Shown here one piece after another: positions 17,688-25,652 of a stretch of 64,000 nucleotides of DNA (position 1 is the first letter of the stretch; every line of letters begins with the position of its first letter). Source of the DNA: Lacibacter sediminis (lineage in GTDB: Bacteria; Bacteroidota; Bacteroidia; Chitinophagales; Chitinophagaceae). The translations under genes and the position numbers were made by a program. The notes under the pieces are model-generated. The model was not told the DNA's origin and did not search any database. It saw nothing but the letters and a program-made list of their open reading frames with translations. The stretch is from NCBI RefSeq assembly GCF_014168535.1, contig NZ_CP060007.1, positions 992,001-1,056,000 on the forward strand. Reading direction: 5' to 3'.

Positions 17688-17737
17688 GGCGCAAAGCTAA
17701 ATTATTTTGCTGTGCTGGTTCTTACATTTTCCTGACA

Positions 17738-17765
17738 TTTGCGGGCATTCCAAAATCTACATTTG
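17738..17765 (+). promoter_or_regulatory. Probable promoter of the PD40 protein gene
   Basis: TACATTTG at 17758-17765 matches TAnnTTTG exactly, and TTTG at 17738-17741 lies 16 nt upstream as a -33 element (slightly short of the usual spacing). Transcription would begin near 17772, only about 9 nt before ATG 17781. Confidence 0.5.
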
Positions 17766-17780
17766 CACCAAATCAGCTTT

Positions 17781-18890
17781 ATGAATAAGTCCGCTCTGTT
17801 GCTTGCTTTACCTCTTATTGTGGTTGTTATGCTGTCGTTTAATGCTGTGAATAAGGAAACTGAAAAGAAAACAGCAACCAGCAATGATACCATATTGTAT
17901 CCCGACGAAAAGCATTTTAAAAATATTCAACAGCTCACTTTTGGTGGCGATAATGCGGAAGCATATTTCAGTTTCGATGGCAAATGGCTCATCTTCCAAA
18001 AAACGTATGCAAAAGAAGGTATTCCCTGCGACCAGATGTATATCGCAAAAATTCCAACAAAAGCGGGCGAAAAATTTACACCTAAACTGGTGAGCACCGG
18101 CAAAGGAAGAACAACCTGCGGTGCTTTTATGAAAGATGGCAAACACGTTATTTATGCATCTACTCATTTGGGCAGCAGCGATTGCCCACCAATTCCTGAC
18201 CGTAGTAAATACGGCAATAAATACATCTGGCCTTTGTACGACAGCTATGATATTTTCATGGCCGATCTGAATGGAAAAATTGTAAAGCAGTTAACAAACA
18301 GTAAGGGGTATGATGCAGAAGCAACGCTTTCACCGGATGGAAAGAAAATGTTGTACACCAGTACCAAAGATGGTGATATAGATATGTATGTGATGGACTT
18401 GAAAACGGGTAAAGAAATAAAAGTCACTAATTTGTTGGGTTATGATGGTGGTGGATGGTTTAGCCCTGATGGGAAAAAACTCATCTGGCGTGCAAGCCGT
18501 CCGAAAACAGAAGCAGAGATCAAAGAATACAAGGAATTATTAGCACAGGGATTAGTAGCACCTACCAATATGGAAGTATGGGTGGCAAATGCTGATGGCA
18601 CAAATGCTAAACAGGTTTCTTCATTTGGACAAGCCAACTGGGCACCTGCATACATGCCCGATAACAAACGCATCATCTTTGCCAGCAATCATGAATACAA
18701 GCGTGGCTTTCCGTTCAATTTATATACCATGAATGAAGATGGAAGTAATCTCACCAAGATCAGCAGAGATAAAGGCTTTGATGCATTCCCCATGTTTAGT
18801 CCTGATGGAAAGAAGATTGTTTTCTGCAGCAACCGCAACAACAGCGGCACAAGAGATACCAATATATTTATTGCTGATTGGGAGGAATGA
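17781..18890 (+). CDS. TolB-like PD40 (WD40-like) beta-propeller protein
   Basis: ATG 17781 opens a signal peptide (MNKSALLLALPLIVVVML); the TTG at 17739 is ignored because it lies in the promoter. The 369-residue protein carries repeated PD40 blades: AYFSFDGKWLIFQ, ATLSPDGKKMLYTS, GWFSPDGKKLIWRAS, AYMPDNKRIIFASNH and PMFSPDGKKIVFCSN. It is predicted to be exported and to form a six-bladed propeller. Such proteins bind partners or peptides rather than catalyse; an N-terminal TolB domain is absent, so it is not TolB itself. Confidence 0.82.
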   Translation: MNKSALLLALPLIVVVMLSFNAVNKETEKKTATSNDTILYPDEKHFKNIQQLTFGGDNAEAYFSFDGKWLIFQKTYAKEGIPCDQMYIAKIPTKAGEKFTPKLVSTGKGRTTCGAFMKDGKHVIYASTHLGSSDCPPIPDRSKYGNKYIWPLYDSYDIFMADLNGKIVKQLTNSKGYDAEATLSPDGKKMLYTSTKDGDIDMYVMDLKTGKEIKVTNLLGYDGGGWFSPDGKKLIWRASRPKTEAEIKEYKELLAQGLVAPTNMEVWVANADGTNAKQVSSFGQANWAPAYMPDNKRIIFASNHEYKRGFPFNLYTMNEDGSNLTKISRDKGFDAFPMFSPDGKKIVFCSNRNNSGTRDTNIFIADWEE

Positions 18891-18891
18891 G

Positions 18892-18927
18892 GAAGGTGAG
18901 TGGTGAGTAGTGAATTGTGAGTAGTAT
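18892..18927. repeat. GTGAGTAGTGA-word intergenic repeat
   Basis: Directly after the PD40 stop, words GTGAGTGGTGAGTAGTGA, ATTGTGAGTAGT and ATG repeat in tandem. This is the complement-type member of the ACTCATC family. The spacer 18891-18973 has no gene. Confidence 0.5.
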
Positions 18928-18973
18928 GTCCGTCTGACGCCTTTCTGACGAATAAAAGAAATTACAACATCAC

Positions 18974-19342
18974 TCACCGTTCAATCTTATTTTTTATCTC
19001 AGGCCTTTGTTTATACTGATACATATTTGGTGTTGACGGAAATTTCTTTATTTCCGGTTTGCCGGGATAATAAGGATTTGGTATTTGCAAACCAGGTGTT
19101 TCAGTTTTTAACCTGTTCGGCATGTTCGATGTAATTGAACTGTCTGGCACCAGTACAGGCATATTATCTTGCGGCAACGCATAAACAGTTCCCTTCTCAG
19201 TTTTGCCAATGATCCTGTTTTGAAATAATAATTGTTGTTGAATGATGGGTCTGCTTGAATCGCTCACAAAAACTTTTGGAGATTGTGCAAGCAATGATTG
19301 TATGCTGCAAAAAGCAACAACGGTAAAAAATAATTTCTTCAT
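18974..19342 (-). CDS. Small secreted hypothetical protein
   Basis: ATG 19342 opens a signal peptide (MKKLFFTVVAFCSIQSLLAQ); 122 residues in all. The mature part is short and proline-rich (VPDSSITSNMPNRL, LQIPNPYYPGKPEIKKFP, STPNMYQYKQRPEIKNK), with few predicted secondary elements. It is probably periplasmic or surface-associated. No family is recognised. Confidence 0.62.
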   Translation of the reverse strand: MKKLFFTVVAFCSIQSLLAQSPKVFVSDSSRPIIQQQLLFQNRIIGKTEKGTVYALPQDNMPVLVPDSSITSNMPNRLKTETPGLQIPNPYYPGKPEIKKFPSTPNMYQYKQRPEIKNKIER

Positions 19343-19465
19343 AGCAGGTGTTTGATAGTCCAAGATACTTCGTTTCTGCAAAAAAACAGTTTTTGAATAA
19401 TCCCTTTCTGCACCTTACTTTGTGGCGGAATTTCACATTAAATCATCTTAAATTTCCAAATCATT

Positions 19466-19906
19466 ATGTATACCGGATTGCTTCACTTGCACAATGTCCT
19501 CCGCTGGGTAATTCTTATCCTGTTGATCATTGCCTTGTTCCAGGCTTTTACTAAAAAAGGCGGCTTACAAAAAACAAGTTTGTTCCTGCTCATTGCTGCA
19601 CACATTACGTTGTTGCTGGGCTTATTTCAATATTTCAACAATGAAGCAGTTGGCTTTCACATGATCGAACGACTGGGCGGTTTCGGAAATGTAATGAAAG
19701 ACAGTTTCGCCCGTTTCTGGGTGGTTGAACATATTTCTGCTATGATCCTCGCAATTGTGATGATCACCATGGCAAGAGGCAGAGCAAAAAAACAAAACTA
19801 TGGTGCCGCTTCCTGGATGTATGTGGTAGCGCTTATCTTAATTCTTGCGGCAGTACCATGGCCTTTCCGTGAAGGAATTGCAAGGCCGTGGTTCCCCGGC
19901 ATGTAA
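19466..19906 (+). CDS. Four-helix inner-membrane protein
   Basis: The 146-residue protein has four hydrophobic helices (about 12-28, 38-57, 86-103, 119-136). Histidines at 7 and 9 (LLHLHNVLRW), one in AAHITLL and one in VVEHISAM are in or at the edges of helices. The layout is reminiscent of small b-type cytochrome-like membrane proteins in Bacteroidota, so heme binding is possible but unproven. It is followed by a strong bidirectional terminator. Confidence 0.72.
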   Translation: MYTGLLHLHNVLRWVILILLIIALFQAFTKKGGLQKTSLFLLIAAHITLLLGLFQYFNNEAVGFHMIERLGGFGNVMKDSFARFWVVEHISAMILAIVMITMARGRAKKQNYGAASWMYVVALILILAAVPWPFREGIARPWFPGM

Positions 19907-19918
19907 CTTATAAAATAG

Positions 19919-19947
19919 AAGGCCTCCAAACGGAGGCCTTTTTTATT
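19919..19947. terminator. Bidirectional rho-independent terminator
   Basis: AAGGCCTCC (19919-19927) and GGAGGCCTT (19932-19940) pair around AAAC and are followed by a T-tract. On the minus strand the hairpin is followed by TTCTATTTTA. It separates two convergent genes and can end both transcripts. Confidence 0.88.
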
Positions 19948-20368
19948 TCTTCTTGTCTTCCCTGTAAAATATTTTCGTTACTATTTTCCACCCGTCCTTT
20001 GTTTTCAATAAACTCATCATATCATGATAGTAAAACGTTGGATACTCGATTGTCAATTTGGCTGTGGCAGCATTACCAAATACTTCAATACGATCGATGC
20101 TTGTTTTGCGATCTTGCTTTACGCCACCGTTGCGCATGCGGGCTGCAAAATCTTTTAGTGATACATTCATTACTGTATCGTTTTGCATATAGCGCAAATG
20201 ACCTTCCGGTAGAAATGCTTTACTATACATCACACTATCACGATTGGTTCCGCCAATGAGATAGTAGTTACAAACAGTTTCAATGTCTTTGATGGTTTGT
20301 GCGTCGGCCTGTGCTCGCACTAATGAATGCATAAAGAAAATGCCGATGATGAGAAGGATTGGTTTCAT
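19943..20368 (-). CDS. Secreted NTF2/SnoaL-like (lumazine-binding-type) protein
   Basis: ATG 20368 opens a signal peptide (MKPILLIIGIFFMHSLVRAQ); the 141-residue product then has an NTF2-like cone fold pattern. Visible parts are DIETVCNYYLIGGTNRD, YSKAFLPEGHLRYM, VSLKDFAARMRNG, FGNAATAKLTIEY and MMSLLKTKDGWKIVTKIFY. This fits the putative lumazine-binding/SnoaL_2-type family of exported Bacteroidota proteins. The ligand is unknown and no catalytic set is clear. Confidence 0.75.
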   Translation of the reverse strand: MKPILLIIGIFFMHSLVRAQADAQTIKDIETVCNYYLIGGTNRDSVMYSKAFLPEGHLRYMQNDTVMNVSLKDFAARMRNGGVKQDRKTSIDRIEVFGNAATAKLTIEYPTFYYHDMMSLLKTKDGWKIVTKIFYREDKKK

Positions 20369-20451
20369 ATTTTTTTGTTTGGCGAAAAATAGAAAGATCA
20401 ATTGCAATCGATTCGTTAAAAATCAATGAAAGGAAAAAGACGGGAGGTGAA

Positions 20452-20499
20452 AGGCACAAGGAACAAGAAACAAGGCACAAGGAAAAAGGCACAAGTGCC
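20452..20499. repeat. ACAAGG-word intergenic repeat
   Basis: The spacer carries GGCACAAGGAACAAGAAACA, AGGCACAAGG and AAAAAGGCACAAGTGCC. A near-identical run (ACAAGAAACAAGGTACAAG) lies in the rpsM-rpsK spacer at 34541-34559, and GGTACAAG recurs before rplQ. Non-coding. Confidence 0.5.
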
Positions 20500-20527
20500 G
20501 GAGTAATTATAAACAAAAAACTACAAA

Positions 20528-21625
20528 CTAACTTAACAAAGCCGCCGCCGCTTTTTTCATTTCATCCTGTGTACCCACACTGATGCGTAACCACTTGGTG
20601 CCTTCTTCAAAAGTGCGTGCACCAACAATGCCTTTCGCTTCAAGCATTGCTTTCACATCTTTTCCAAAATTGCTGGTATCGAAATAAATAAAACTTGTTT
20701 CTGATGGTATATATGGAATGCCTGCTTTATCCAATGCTTTGCAGAAGATAGAACGGGCCAATGCATTTTCTTTTTTACAAAAGTCGATGAACGTTTTGTC
20801 TTTTAATGCAGCTAATGCTCCGGCTAATGAAACGGCACTTGCACCTGCATTCGCCCACGGCTGCAATTCATTGAGTTGTTTGATGGTAGTTGGATGTGCC
20901 AATGCATAACCAACACGTGCACCTGCCATACCGTATATCTTCGAAAAAGTTTTTGCAATAACAAGATTAGGATAATCATTCACCAGGTGTGCCATGCTGG
21001 GCTCGCTGCTGAATTCAGTATATGCTTCATCTAATAAAATAATTGCTTTGGGTGCAATGTCTTTAATAAATGCTTCAAGCTCTTTTGCCGGCAATACCGT
21101 GCCTGTTGGATTGTTTGGATTGCAGATATAAACAAGTTTTGTTTGATCGTTCATTGCTTCTTTCATCCGCTGCAGATCGGTCATTTTTTTATCGGTGAGC
21201 GGAACGAGTTTTATATCAAGACCTGTTTTACGTGCAGCAGGCATCCATAAACGGAACGTAGGGTCGGGTGCAACAGCATTTCCTTTTTTCAATGCGGCCC
21301 ATACCGCCACAAGCCCCAGCAGTTCAGATGAACCGGCGCCCATTACAATATGTTCTTTTGTGTGCCCTGTTAAAGCAGCAATTTCTTCTCTCAGTTTTGT
21401 GGTAACATCCCATGGATAGCGATTGCTGCCATTCACAGCTTCCATCATTTGTTTGCGGGCCATGGGTGATGGACCGTGAGGATTTTCGTTTGAACTTAGT
21501 TTGATGATCTTGTCAACATCGGGGAGCTGTGCAAATTTTTCTGCTTCGGCGGCAAAAAGATCCCTGCTTAATGTAAATGCGGCAAGGGTAAGAGCGGTTT
21601 GCTTCAGTAGATCACGACGTTGCAT
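20528..21625 (-). CDS. HisC-like aminotransferase with Tat-type signal peptide
   Basis: This 365-residue fold-type I PLP aminotransferase resembles histidinol-phosphate aminotransferase. LSSNENPHGPSP is near residues 42-53, VYICNPNNPTGT (Asn) is central, ILLDEAYTEF holds the Asp for the pyridine nitrogen, and AKTFSKIYGMAGARVGY holds the PLP lysine. The N-terminus MQRRDLLKQTALTLAAFTLS is a twin-arginine signal (RRDLLKQ followed by a hydrophobic stretch), so export as a folded holoenzyme is predicted. No his genes are nearby. Its substrate is unknown; a role in periplasmic amino-acid metabolism is inference. Confidence 0.85.
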   Translation of the reverse strand: MQRRDLLKQTALTLAAFTLSRDLFAAEAEKFAQLPDVDKIIKLSSNENPHGPSPMARKQMMEAVNGSNRYPWDVTTKLREEIAALTGHTKEHIVMGAGSSELLGLVAVWAALKKGNAVAPDPTFRLWMPAARKTGLDIKLVPLTDKKMTDLQRMKEAMNDQTKLVYICNPNNPTGTVLPAKELEAFIKDIAPKAIILLDEAYTEFSSEPSMAHLVNDYPNLVIAKTFSKIYGMAGARVGYALAHPTTIKQLNELQPWANAGASAVSLAGALAALKDKTFIDFCKKENALARSIFCKALDKAGIPYIPSETSFIYFDTSNFGKDVKAMLEAKGIVGARTFEEGTKWLRISVGTQDEMKKAAAALLS

Positions 21626-21685
21626 AGCTGTTAATTTTGTTCCTGTAAGTTACTGTAAAAAGACGTTGTATAAAAGGCAATTCTG

Positions 21686-22186
21686 TTAACGCTTTCCGAG
21701 TTCGATCACTTCACAATCTTTCATATTATTTCCATCGATCACAAAACGGATCAGTGTGCGTACTTTATGCCAGCCTTGTTTACCTGCTGCGCCGGGGTTC
21801 ATGTGCAGGCAATTCATCTTATCATCATACATCACTTTTAAAATATGTGAATGTCCGCTGATGAAAAGATTTGGTTGATGCAGTTGCAATTCCTTTCTCG
21901 TTTCGGGATTGTATTTTGGCGGAGCACCACCAATATGCCGCATCATCACTTTCACATCTTCGCAATGGAAAACCAGTTGCTCGGGGTAAACGGATCGAAC
22001 ATCTTGTCCATCAATATTACCATAAACGCCTTTTACAGTCAGGCCGCTCAAAGCAGACAGACGCTTAGCTAATTCAATAGTTCCAAAATCACCCGCATGC
22101 CATATTTCATCACAGTTTGAAAAATGATCAAACACGGGGTCATCTAAAAATCCATGTGTGTCGGAGATAAGTCCTATTCGTGTCAA
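21686..22186 (-). CDS. YfcE/MJ0936-type metallophosphoesterase
   Basis: The 166-residue form starts at TTG 22186 (TRIGLISDTHG), matching the usual family N-terminus. A TTG at 22228 would add 14 residues and overlap the upstream gene's stop by 32 nt. Metal motifs are DTHG, HAGDFG, GNIDG, GHSH and the terminal NPGAAG loop, the set for calcineurin-like phosphodiesterases of the YfcE family. These act on cyclic or bis-phosphate esters, with substrates mostly undefined. It lies 10 nt after the LCIB-like gene on the same strand, so they probably share a transcript. Confidence 0.85.
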   Translation of the reverse strand: MTRIGLISDTHGFLDDPVFDHFSNCDEIWHAGDFGTIELAKRLSALSGLTVKGVYGNIDGQDVRSVYPEQLVFHCEDVKVMMRHIGGAPPKYNPETRKELQLHQPNLFISGHSHILKVMYDDKMNCLHMNPGAAGKQGWHKVRTLIRFVIDGNNMKDCEVIELGKR

Positions 22187-22196
22187 ACCAATTTGT

Positions 22197-22928
22197 TTAG
22201 AGATAAGAAGTTCGTTGTCCTGTTGCAAGATCGATCACATCAAAACGGCGTGAGCAGTTGAATGAACCAACATCGCTGTCACTGTTGATGAGAATGGCGC
22301 CCATCAATATCACATACTTGCAATTATATTTGGTTGCTGCCACCAATTCGTTAATGCGTTTATCAATGGCTTCATAGATCACTTCTGTTGCTTCTTTTAA
22401 TGGAATGGAGGCTGTAGCAATTCTGTTTCGCTCTTTCAGTAGGATCTGTTCAATCGTATTCATCTGGTAATCGAGCTCAGTTATTTTTCCATCTTCGATC
22501 GTGTTCGTTAAAAGTTTATTCAACGCTCCTTTTGCTGCGCCGCAACAACCTGAATGGTTATGCTGACCAATACGATGTATTTCGCCCACCGCACCATTTT
22601 TTGAAATACCAATATGCGGACCATAATAGACAATAACTGCTCCCTCATCGGGTACATGACTTGCAAAAGCGCCCATACCAGTTAAACCGGTGAACGGATA
22701 ACCATCAAGTCCACCCATTTTAAAAGGACCAAGAAATTCATGTGCCCTTGCCGGGTATTGAATACTGTTCACATCATCACTGCAAATACTATCGGCCAAC
22801 ATGATCTGCGCAGGTTCCAGATCCAGTTTGGCTTCTACAAAATCGATAAGCCTGTTAACGCTGTCGATAGTAGTAATGGCAGTGGGGTAGTGTTGCCGTA
22901 CGATAGCAAGTTTTTCTCTCTTCTTCAT
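22197..22928 (-). CDS. LCIB-family (theta/beta-type) carbonic anhydrase homologue
   Basis: The 243-residue protein matches the pattern of algal limiting-CO2-inducible B/C proteins, shown by structure to be beta-like carbonic anhydrases. Visible are C49-x-D51 (ICSDDVN), HEFLGPFKMGGLDGYPFTG at about 63-81, TGMGAFASHVPDEG, YYGPHIGIS (H105) and SGCCGA (C128/C129). A Cys-His-Cys zinc site from C49, H105 and C128/129 is the likely reading. The Arg expected four residues after the first Cys in classical beta enzymes is not present here (V53). It is cytoplasmic, with a probable role in CO2/bicarbonate exchange. ATG 22928 is clear. Confidence 0.75.
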   Translation of the reverse strand: MKKREKLAIVRQHYPTAITTIDSVNRLIDFVEAKLDLEPAQIMLADSICSDDVNSIQYPARAHEFLGPFKMGGLDGYPFTGLTGMGAFASHVPDEGAVIVYYGPHIGISKNGAVGEIHRIGQHNHSGCCGAAKGALNKLLTNTIEDGKITELDYQMNTIEQILLKERNRIATASIPLKEATEVIYEAIDKRINELVAATKYNCKYVILMGAILINSDSDVGSFNCSRRFDVIDLATGQRTSYL

Positions 22929-23235
22929 GAGGTTCTGTTAAGCGGTGATTGATTGATTGTTTTTATTGCGGAATGCAATAAAAAGGGAAGATAAATCTAT
23001 TTGTAAATTTTTCAAACAAGCGTTGAAGTGCCGTTCGTAAGCCGCACAGATTACTTAGCTTTGAATATGCCATTTTTCAGAAACTTCACTTACTGGATCG
23101 ATAAACGGAAGTGGAAGTACATTTTTCTGCTTGCCACACTGGAGCTTTCAAGAAGCTGACATACGCTATTTTCTATTCAAGAAATAAGCAAACGCATTTT
23201 CAAATTTTCAAATCAACTCATTTTCAAATTTAATC
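22929..23235. other. hmgA upstream spacer
   Basis: This 307-nt spacer is mostly non-coding. TAGCTTTG at 23056-23063 fits a -7 element and TTCG 18 nt before it could stand in for -33, so hmgA may be transcribed from about 23070 with a long leader. A 30-codon ATG frame at 23067-23159 begins at the predicted transcription start and is not convincing as a gene. The last 41 nt form a repeat shared with the scoB leader. Confidence 0.5.
23195..23235 (+). repeat. TTTTCAAATT leader repeat upstream of hmgA
   Basis: CATTTTCAAATTTT then CAAATCAACTCATTTTCAAA leads into ATG 23236. The scoB leader at 53065-53099 is the same apart from one substitution, one single-base indel and a 4-nt gap next to ATG. A looser copy precedes sufC at 60004-60030. 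It may be a translation-enhancing AT-rich leader or a mobile short repeat. Confidence 0.6.
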
Positions 23236-24393
23236 ATGGCTCACTATTACACATTGGGAAAGATCCCGCATAAACGTCATACACAGTTCCGCAAGCCCGA
23301 TGGTGGTTTGTACAGCGAACAATTATTTTCAACCGAAGGATTCAGTGATGATTATTCGTTGCTGTATCATTGTCATCCTCCAACACAGATCATTAAGACA
23401 GAACCGCAGATAGATGTATCGCCCATTATTGCAGAAGAAAAAATGTTGCAGCACCGTTGTTTTGAAGGCTTTAATCTTAAACCCGGCGGTGAATTTTTAG
23501 AAAGCCGTGTACCTGTTTTGGTGAATAACGATTGTCATATTGTATTGGCCGCACCAACAAGTGGTACAAGCGGTTACTTCTACAAGAATACTGATGCTGA
23601 TGAAATGATCTTTGTACACGAGGGAAGTGGCACAGTGAAAACGCAATACGGTGAATTGCCATTTGGTTATGGTGATTATATCATTTTGCCTAGGGGAACG
23701 ATCTACCAGATAGAGTTCAATGATGATAAAAACAGGTTGTTCATTGTTGAATCGTTTACACCACTCCGTTACCCTAAACGTTACATGAGTAAGTACGGTC
23801 AGTTGATGGAGCATGCGCCTTATTGCGAACGGGATATCCGCAAGCCACAGGATCTGAAAACATATGATGAACATGGCGATTTTCTCATAAGGGCAAAGAA
23901 GAAGGGAATGTTATACGGTTTGCATTACGGTACACATCCGTTTGATGTGGTGGGTTGGGATGGTTGCTGCTATCCGTATATTTTTTCCATTCATGATTTT
24001 GAACCCATCACCGGTCGGGTACATCAGCCACCACCTGTGCATCAAACATTTGAAACGAATGCCTTTGTGGTTTGTTCGTTTGTGCCGAGGTTGTACGATT
24101 ATCATCCCAACGCTATTCCAGCGCCCTATAATCACAGTAATATTGATAGCGATGAAGTGATCTATTATGTTGATGGTGATTTTATGAGTCGTAAGAATGT
24201 AACAAGAGGAATGATCACCTTGCATCCTGCAGGTATTCCTCATGGACCACACCCAGGTGCAGTTGAAAAAAGTATTGGTGCAAAAGAAACGAAGGAGTTA
24301 GCGGTGATGGTTGATACATTTCGTCCGCTGATGTTAACCAAACAGGCATTGGACATTGAAAATGGAAATTATGTAATGAGCTGGGCTGAATAG
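23236..24393 (+). CDS. hmgA: Homogentisate 1,2-dioxygenase
   Basis: This 385-residue non-heme iron dioxygenase opens the homogentisate ring to maleylacetoacetate in tyrosine/phenylalanine catabolism. Family landmarks run along its length: GKIPHKRHTQFRKPDGGLYS at the start, the cupin strand DADEMIFVHEGSGTV, FVPRLYDYHPNAIPAPYNHS, and the iron ligands (His in YNHSNIDSDE, Glu of SDEVIYY, His in IPHGPHPG). It is a little shorter than the human enzyme (445), as usual for bacterial types. No maleylacetoacetate isomerase or fumarylacetoacetase gene is adjacent. A strong terminator follows. Confidence 0.93.
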   Translation: MAHYYTLGKIPHKRHTQFRKPDGGLYSEQLFSTEGFSDDYSLLYHCHPPTQIIKTEPQIDVSPIIAEEKMLQHRCFEGFNLKPGGEFLESRVPVLVNNDCHIVLAAPTSGTSGYFYKNTDADEMIFVHEGSGTVKTQYGELPFGYGDYIILPRGTIYQIEFNDDKNRLFIVESFTPLRYPKRYMSKYGQLMEHAPYCERDIRKPQDLKTYDEHGDFLIRAKKKGMLYGLHYGTHPFDVVGWDGCCYPYIFSIHDFEPITGRVHQPPPVHQTFETNAFVVCSFVPRLYDYHPNAIPAPYNHSNIDSDEVIYYVDGDFMSRKNVTRGMITLHPAGIPHGPHPGAVEKSIGAKETKELAVMVDTFRPLMLTKQALDIENGNYVMSWAE

Positions 24394-24408
24394 ATGAGAG
24401 ATCAGAAG

Positions 24409-24445
24409 AAAGAAAAGAGTTTGAAGAAAGCTCTTTTCTTTTTTT
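24409..24445 (+). terminator. Rho-independent terminator after hmgA
   Basis: AAAGAAAAGAG (24409-24419) pairs with CTCTTTTCTTT (24431-24441) around TTTGAAGAAAG, followed by a T-run to 24445. It lies 15 nt after the hmgA stop. Confidence 0.8.
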
Positions 24446-24457
24446 ATGTCCGATATT

Positions 24458-24823
24458 TTACTCCCTCACCTTTATTTCAAACTTCGCAGGTATCACAAAT
24501 ACATTGGTAAAATGAGTTTTTACTTTTTTCTGATAGCTCAAAGCTTCAGTTTGTGTTAAAAAATTTCCAAACCGTATTTTATAATAGGGGCTTTGATACA
24601 TCAGGAAGGTTTTCTGCTGCGGGTATTTTGTGAGCAGCAATGATTTTGCATTTAGAGCTTCAGTCCTATCGGTGGTATTCAGTACCTGAAGTTGGTAACC
24701 ATTCACCATTTTTTTGGTAACCGTTTTTTCTTTTGGCGGCGCTGAAGTAGTTGTCTTTGGTCCTGTGCAGGCCGCAAGGACAACAGGAAGTAAGATGGTA
24801 TAAATGATTTTTTTGATCTGCAT
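24458..24823 (-). CDS. SPOR-domain lipoprotein
   Basis: The 121-residue product has a lipoprotein signal (MQIKKIIYTILLPVVLAAC, Cys 19) and a short Thr/Lys-rich linker. It then has one SPOR domain (YQLQVLNTTDRTEALNAKSL, FLMYQSPYYKIRFGNFLT, EALSYQKKVKTHF). SPOR domains bind septal denuded peptidoglycan, so a cell-division or peptidoglycan role is likely. It is divergent from the TetR gene. Confidence 0.82.
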   Translation of the reverse strand: MQIKKIIYTILLPVVLAACTGPKTTTSAPPKEKTVTKKMVNGYQLQVLNTTDRTEALNAKSLLLTKYPQQKTFLMYQSPYYKIRFGNFLTQTEALSYQKKVKTHFTNVFVIPAKFEIKVRE

Positions 24824-24936
24824 TACGTCGGGATATACTGAACAGGCAAAAGACGAGCCAGAATCATATTTGCCGCTTTATTTTAGTGAATCGGCAATAT
24901 ATAACGGCGGACAATTTGAAAACATGGCGAAAAAAA

Positions 24937-24983
24937 GTTGCAGATAAAAAACATTTTTTTACTTTTGTTAACCATTTGGTTAA
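24937..24983 (+). promoter_or_regulatory. Promoter and palindromic operator of the TetR gene
   Basis: GTTG (24937-24940), 19 nt and TACTTTTG (24960-24967) form a Bacteroidota promoter. Directly downstream, TTAACCATTTGGTTAA (24968-24983) has 7-bp arms TTAACCA/TGGTTAA around TT and covers the expected transcription start, 5 nt before ATG. It is a natural autorepression site for the TetR protein. Confidence 0.75.
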
Positions 24984-24987
24984 AAAT

Positions 24988-25605
24988 ATGGCAAAGCGGA
25001 TAAAAGATCAAAGTACGGAAGAAGTGATTCTGCAGGCAGCACGGAATGTGTTTATTAAGAAAGGCATGTATGGGGCACGTATGCAGGATATTGCCGATGA
25101 AGCAGGTATTAACAAAGCATTGCTCCATTATTATTTTGACAGCAAGGATAAACTGTTTGAAAAGATCTTTATGGAAGCGGCCAATCATTTATTCCCGAAA
25201 GTAAATGAGGTGTTGAACTCAGACGCCGGCCTGTTTGAAAAGATCGAAAAGTTTTGTGATGAATATATTACCGTAGTGATTGAAAACCCTTACCTGCCCT
25301 TGTTTGTAATGAATGAAGTGAACCAGGATCCGGTGTATTTTATGAAGAAAGTGTGGGGGGCAAAAAATAAACCTGACCCGTCAAAATTCCTTTTGCAGAT
25401 TGAAGCTGAGGTGAAAAAAGGAACCATCAAACCCATCAGCCCACTACAGCTAATGATGAACCTGCTTTCGATGACGATTTTTCCGTTTGTGGCCAAACCC
25501 ATCTTCCAGATGAATTTGGGACTTGATGAATTTCAGTTCCGGCATGCAATGGAGCAAAGGAAGAAGGAGATTCCGAAGTTTATCATTGATTCGATTCGGA
25601 AATAA
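24988..25605 (+). CDS. TetR/AcrR family transcriptional regulator
   Basis: ATG 24988 gives 205 residues; the frame upstream to 24886 is rejected because it overlaps the promoter and operator. The N-terminal HTH is typical (EEVILQAARNVFIKKGMYGA, MQDIADEAGINKALLHYYF, DSKDKLFEKIF), and the C-terminal helical ligand domain is variable. It most likely represses itself and the following efflux operon: matching palindromes lie at 24968-24983 and 25623-25638. The inducer is unknown. The 47-nt gap to the TolC gene holds the second operator. Confidence 0.88.
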   Translation: MAKRIKDQSTEEVILQAARNVFIKKGMYGARMQDIADEAGINKALLHYYFDSKDKLFEKIFMEAANHLFPKVNEVLNSDAGLFEKIEKFCDEYITVVIENPYLPLFVMNEVNQDPVYFMKKVWGAKNKPDPSKFLLQIEAEVKKGTIKPISPLQLMMNLLSMTIFPFVAKPIFQMNLGLDEFQFRHAMEQRKKEIPKFIIDSIRK

Positions 25606-25622
25606 TTTTTTTTGAACAGAAA

Positions 25623-25638
25623 TTAACTACTTGGTTAA
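25623..25638 (+). promoter_or_regulatory. Second TetR operator, upstream of the efflux operon
   Basis: TTAACTACTTGGTTAA matches the operator before the tetR gene at 13 of 16 positions and keeps both outer TTAAC/GGTTAA half-sites. It lies 14 nt before ATG 25653. A T-rich tract with TTTG ends at 25614, in a plausible -7 position, but the element is imperfect. Confidence 0.65.
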
Positions 25639-25652
25639 TTAAATTGAATATT

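Noticed and set aside
22186..22228. Upstream TTG start (22228) for the metallophosphoesterase
   Set aside because: It would overlap the LCIB-like stop and add 14 residues before the normal family N-terminus; TTG 22186 fits better.
23067..23159. 30-codon ATG frame before hmgA
   Set aside because: The predicted transcription start falls at its ATG, it has no recognisable motif, and 77 nt separate it from hmgA. Too weak to call.
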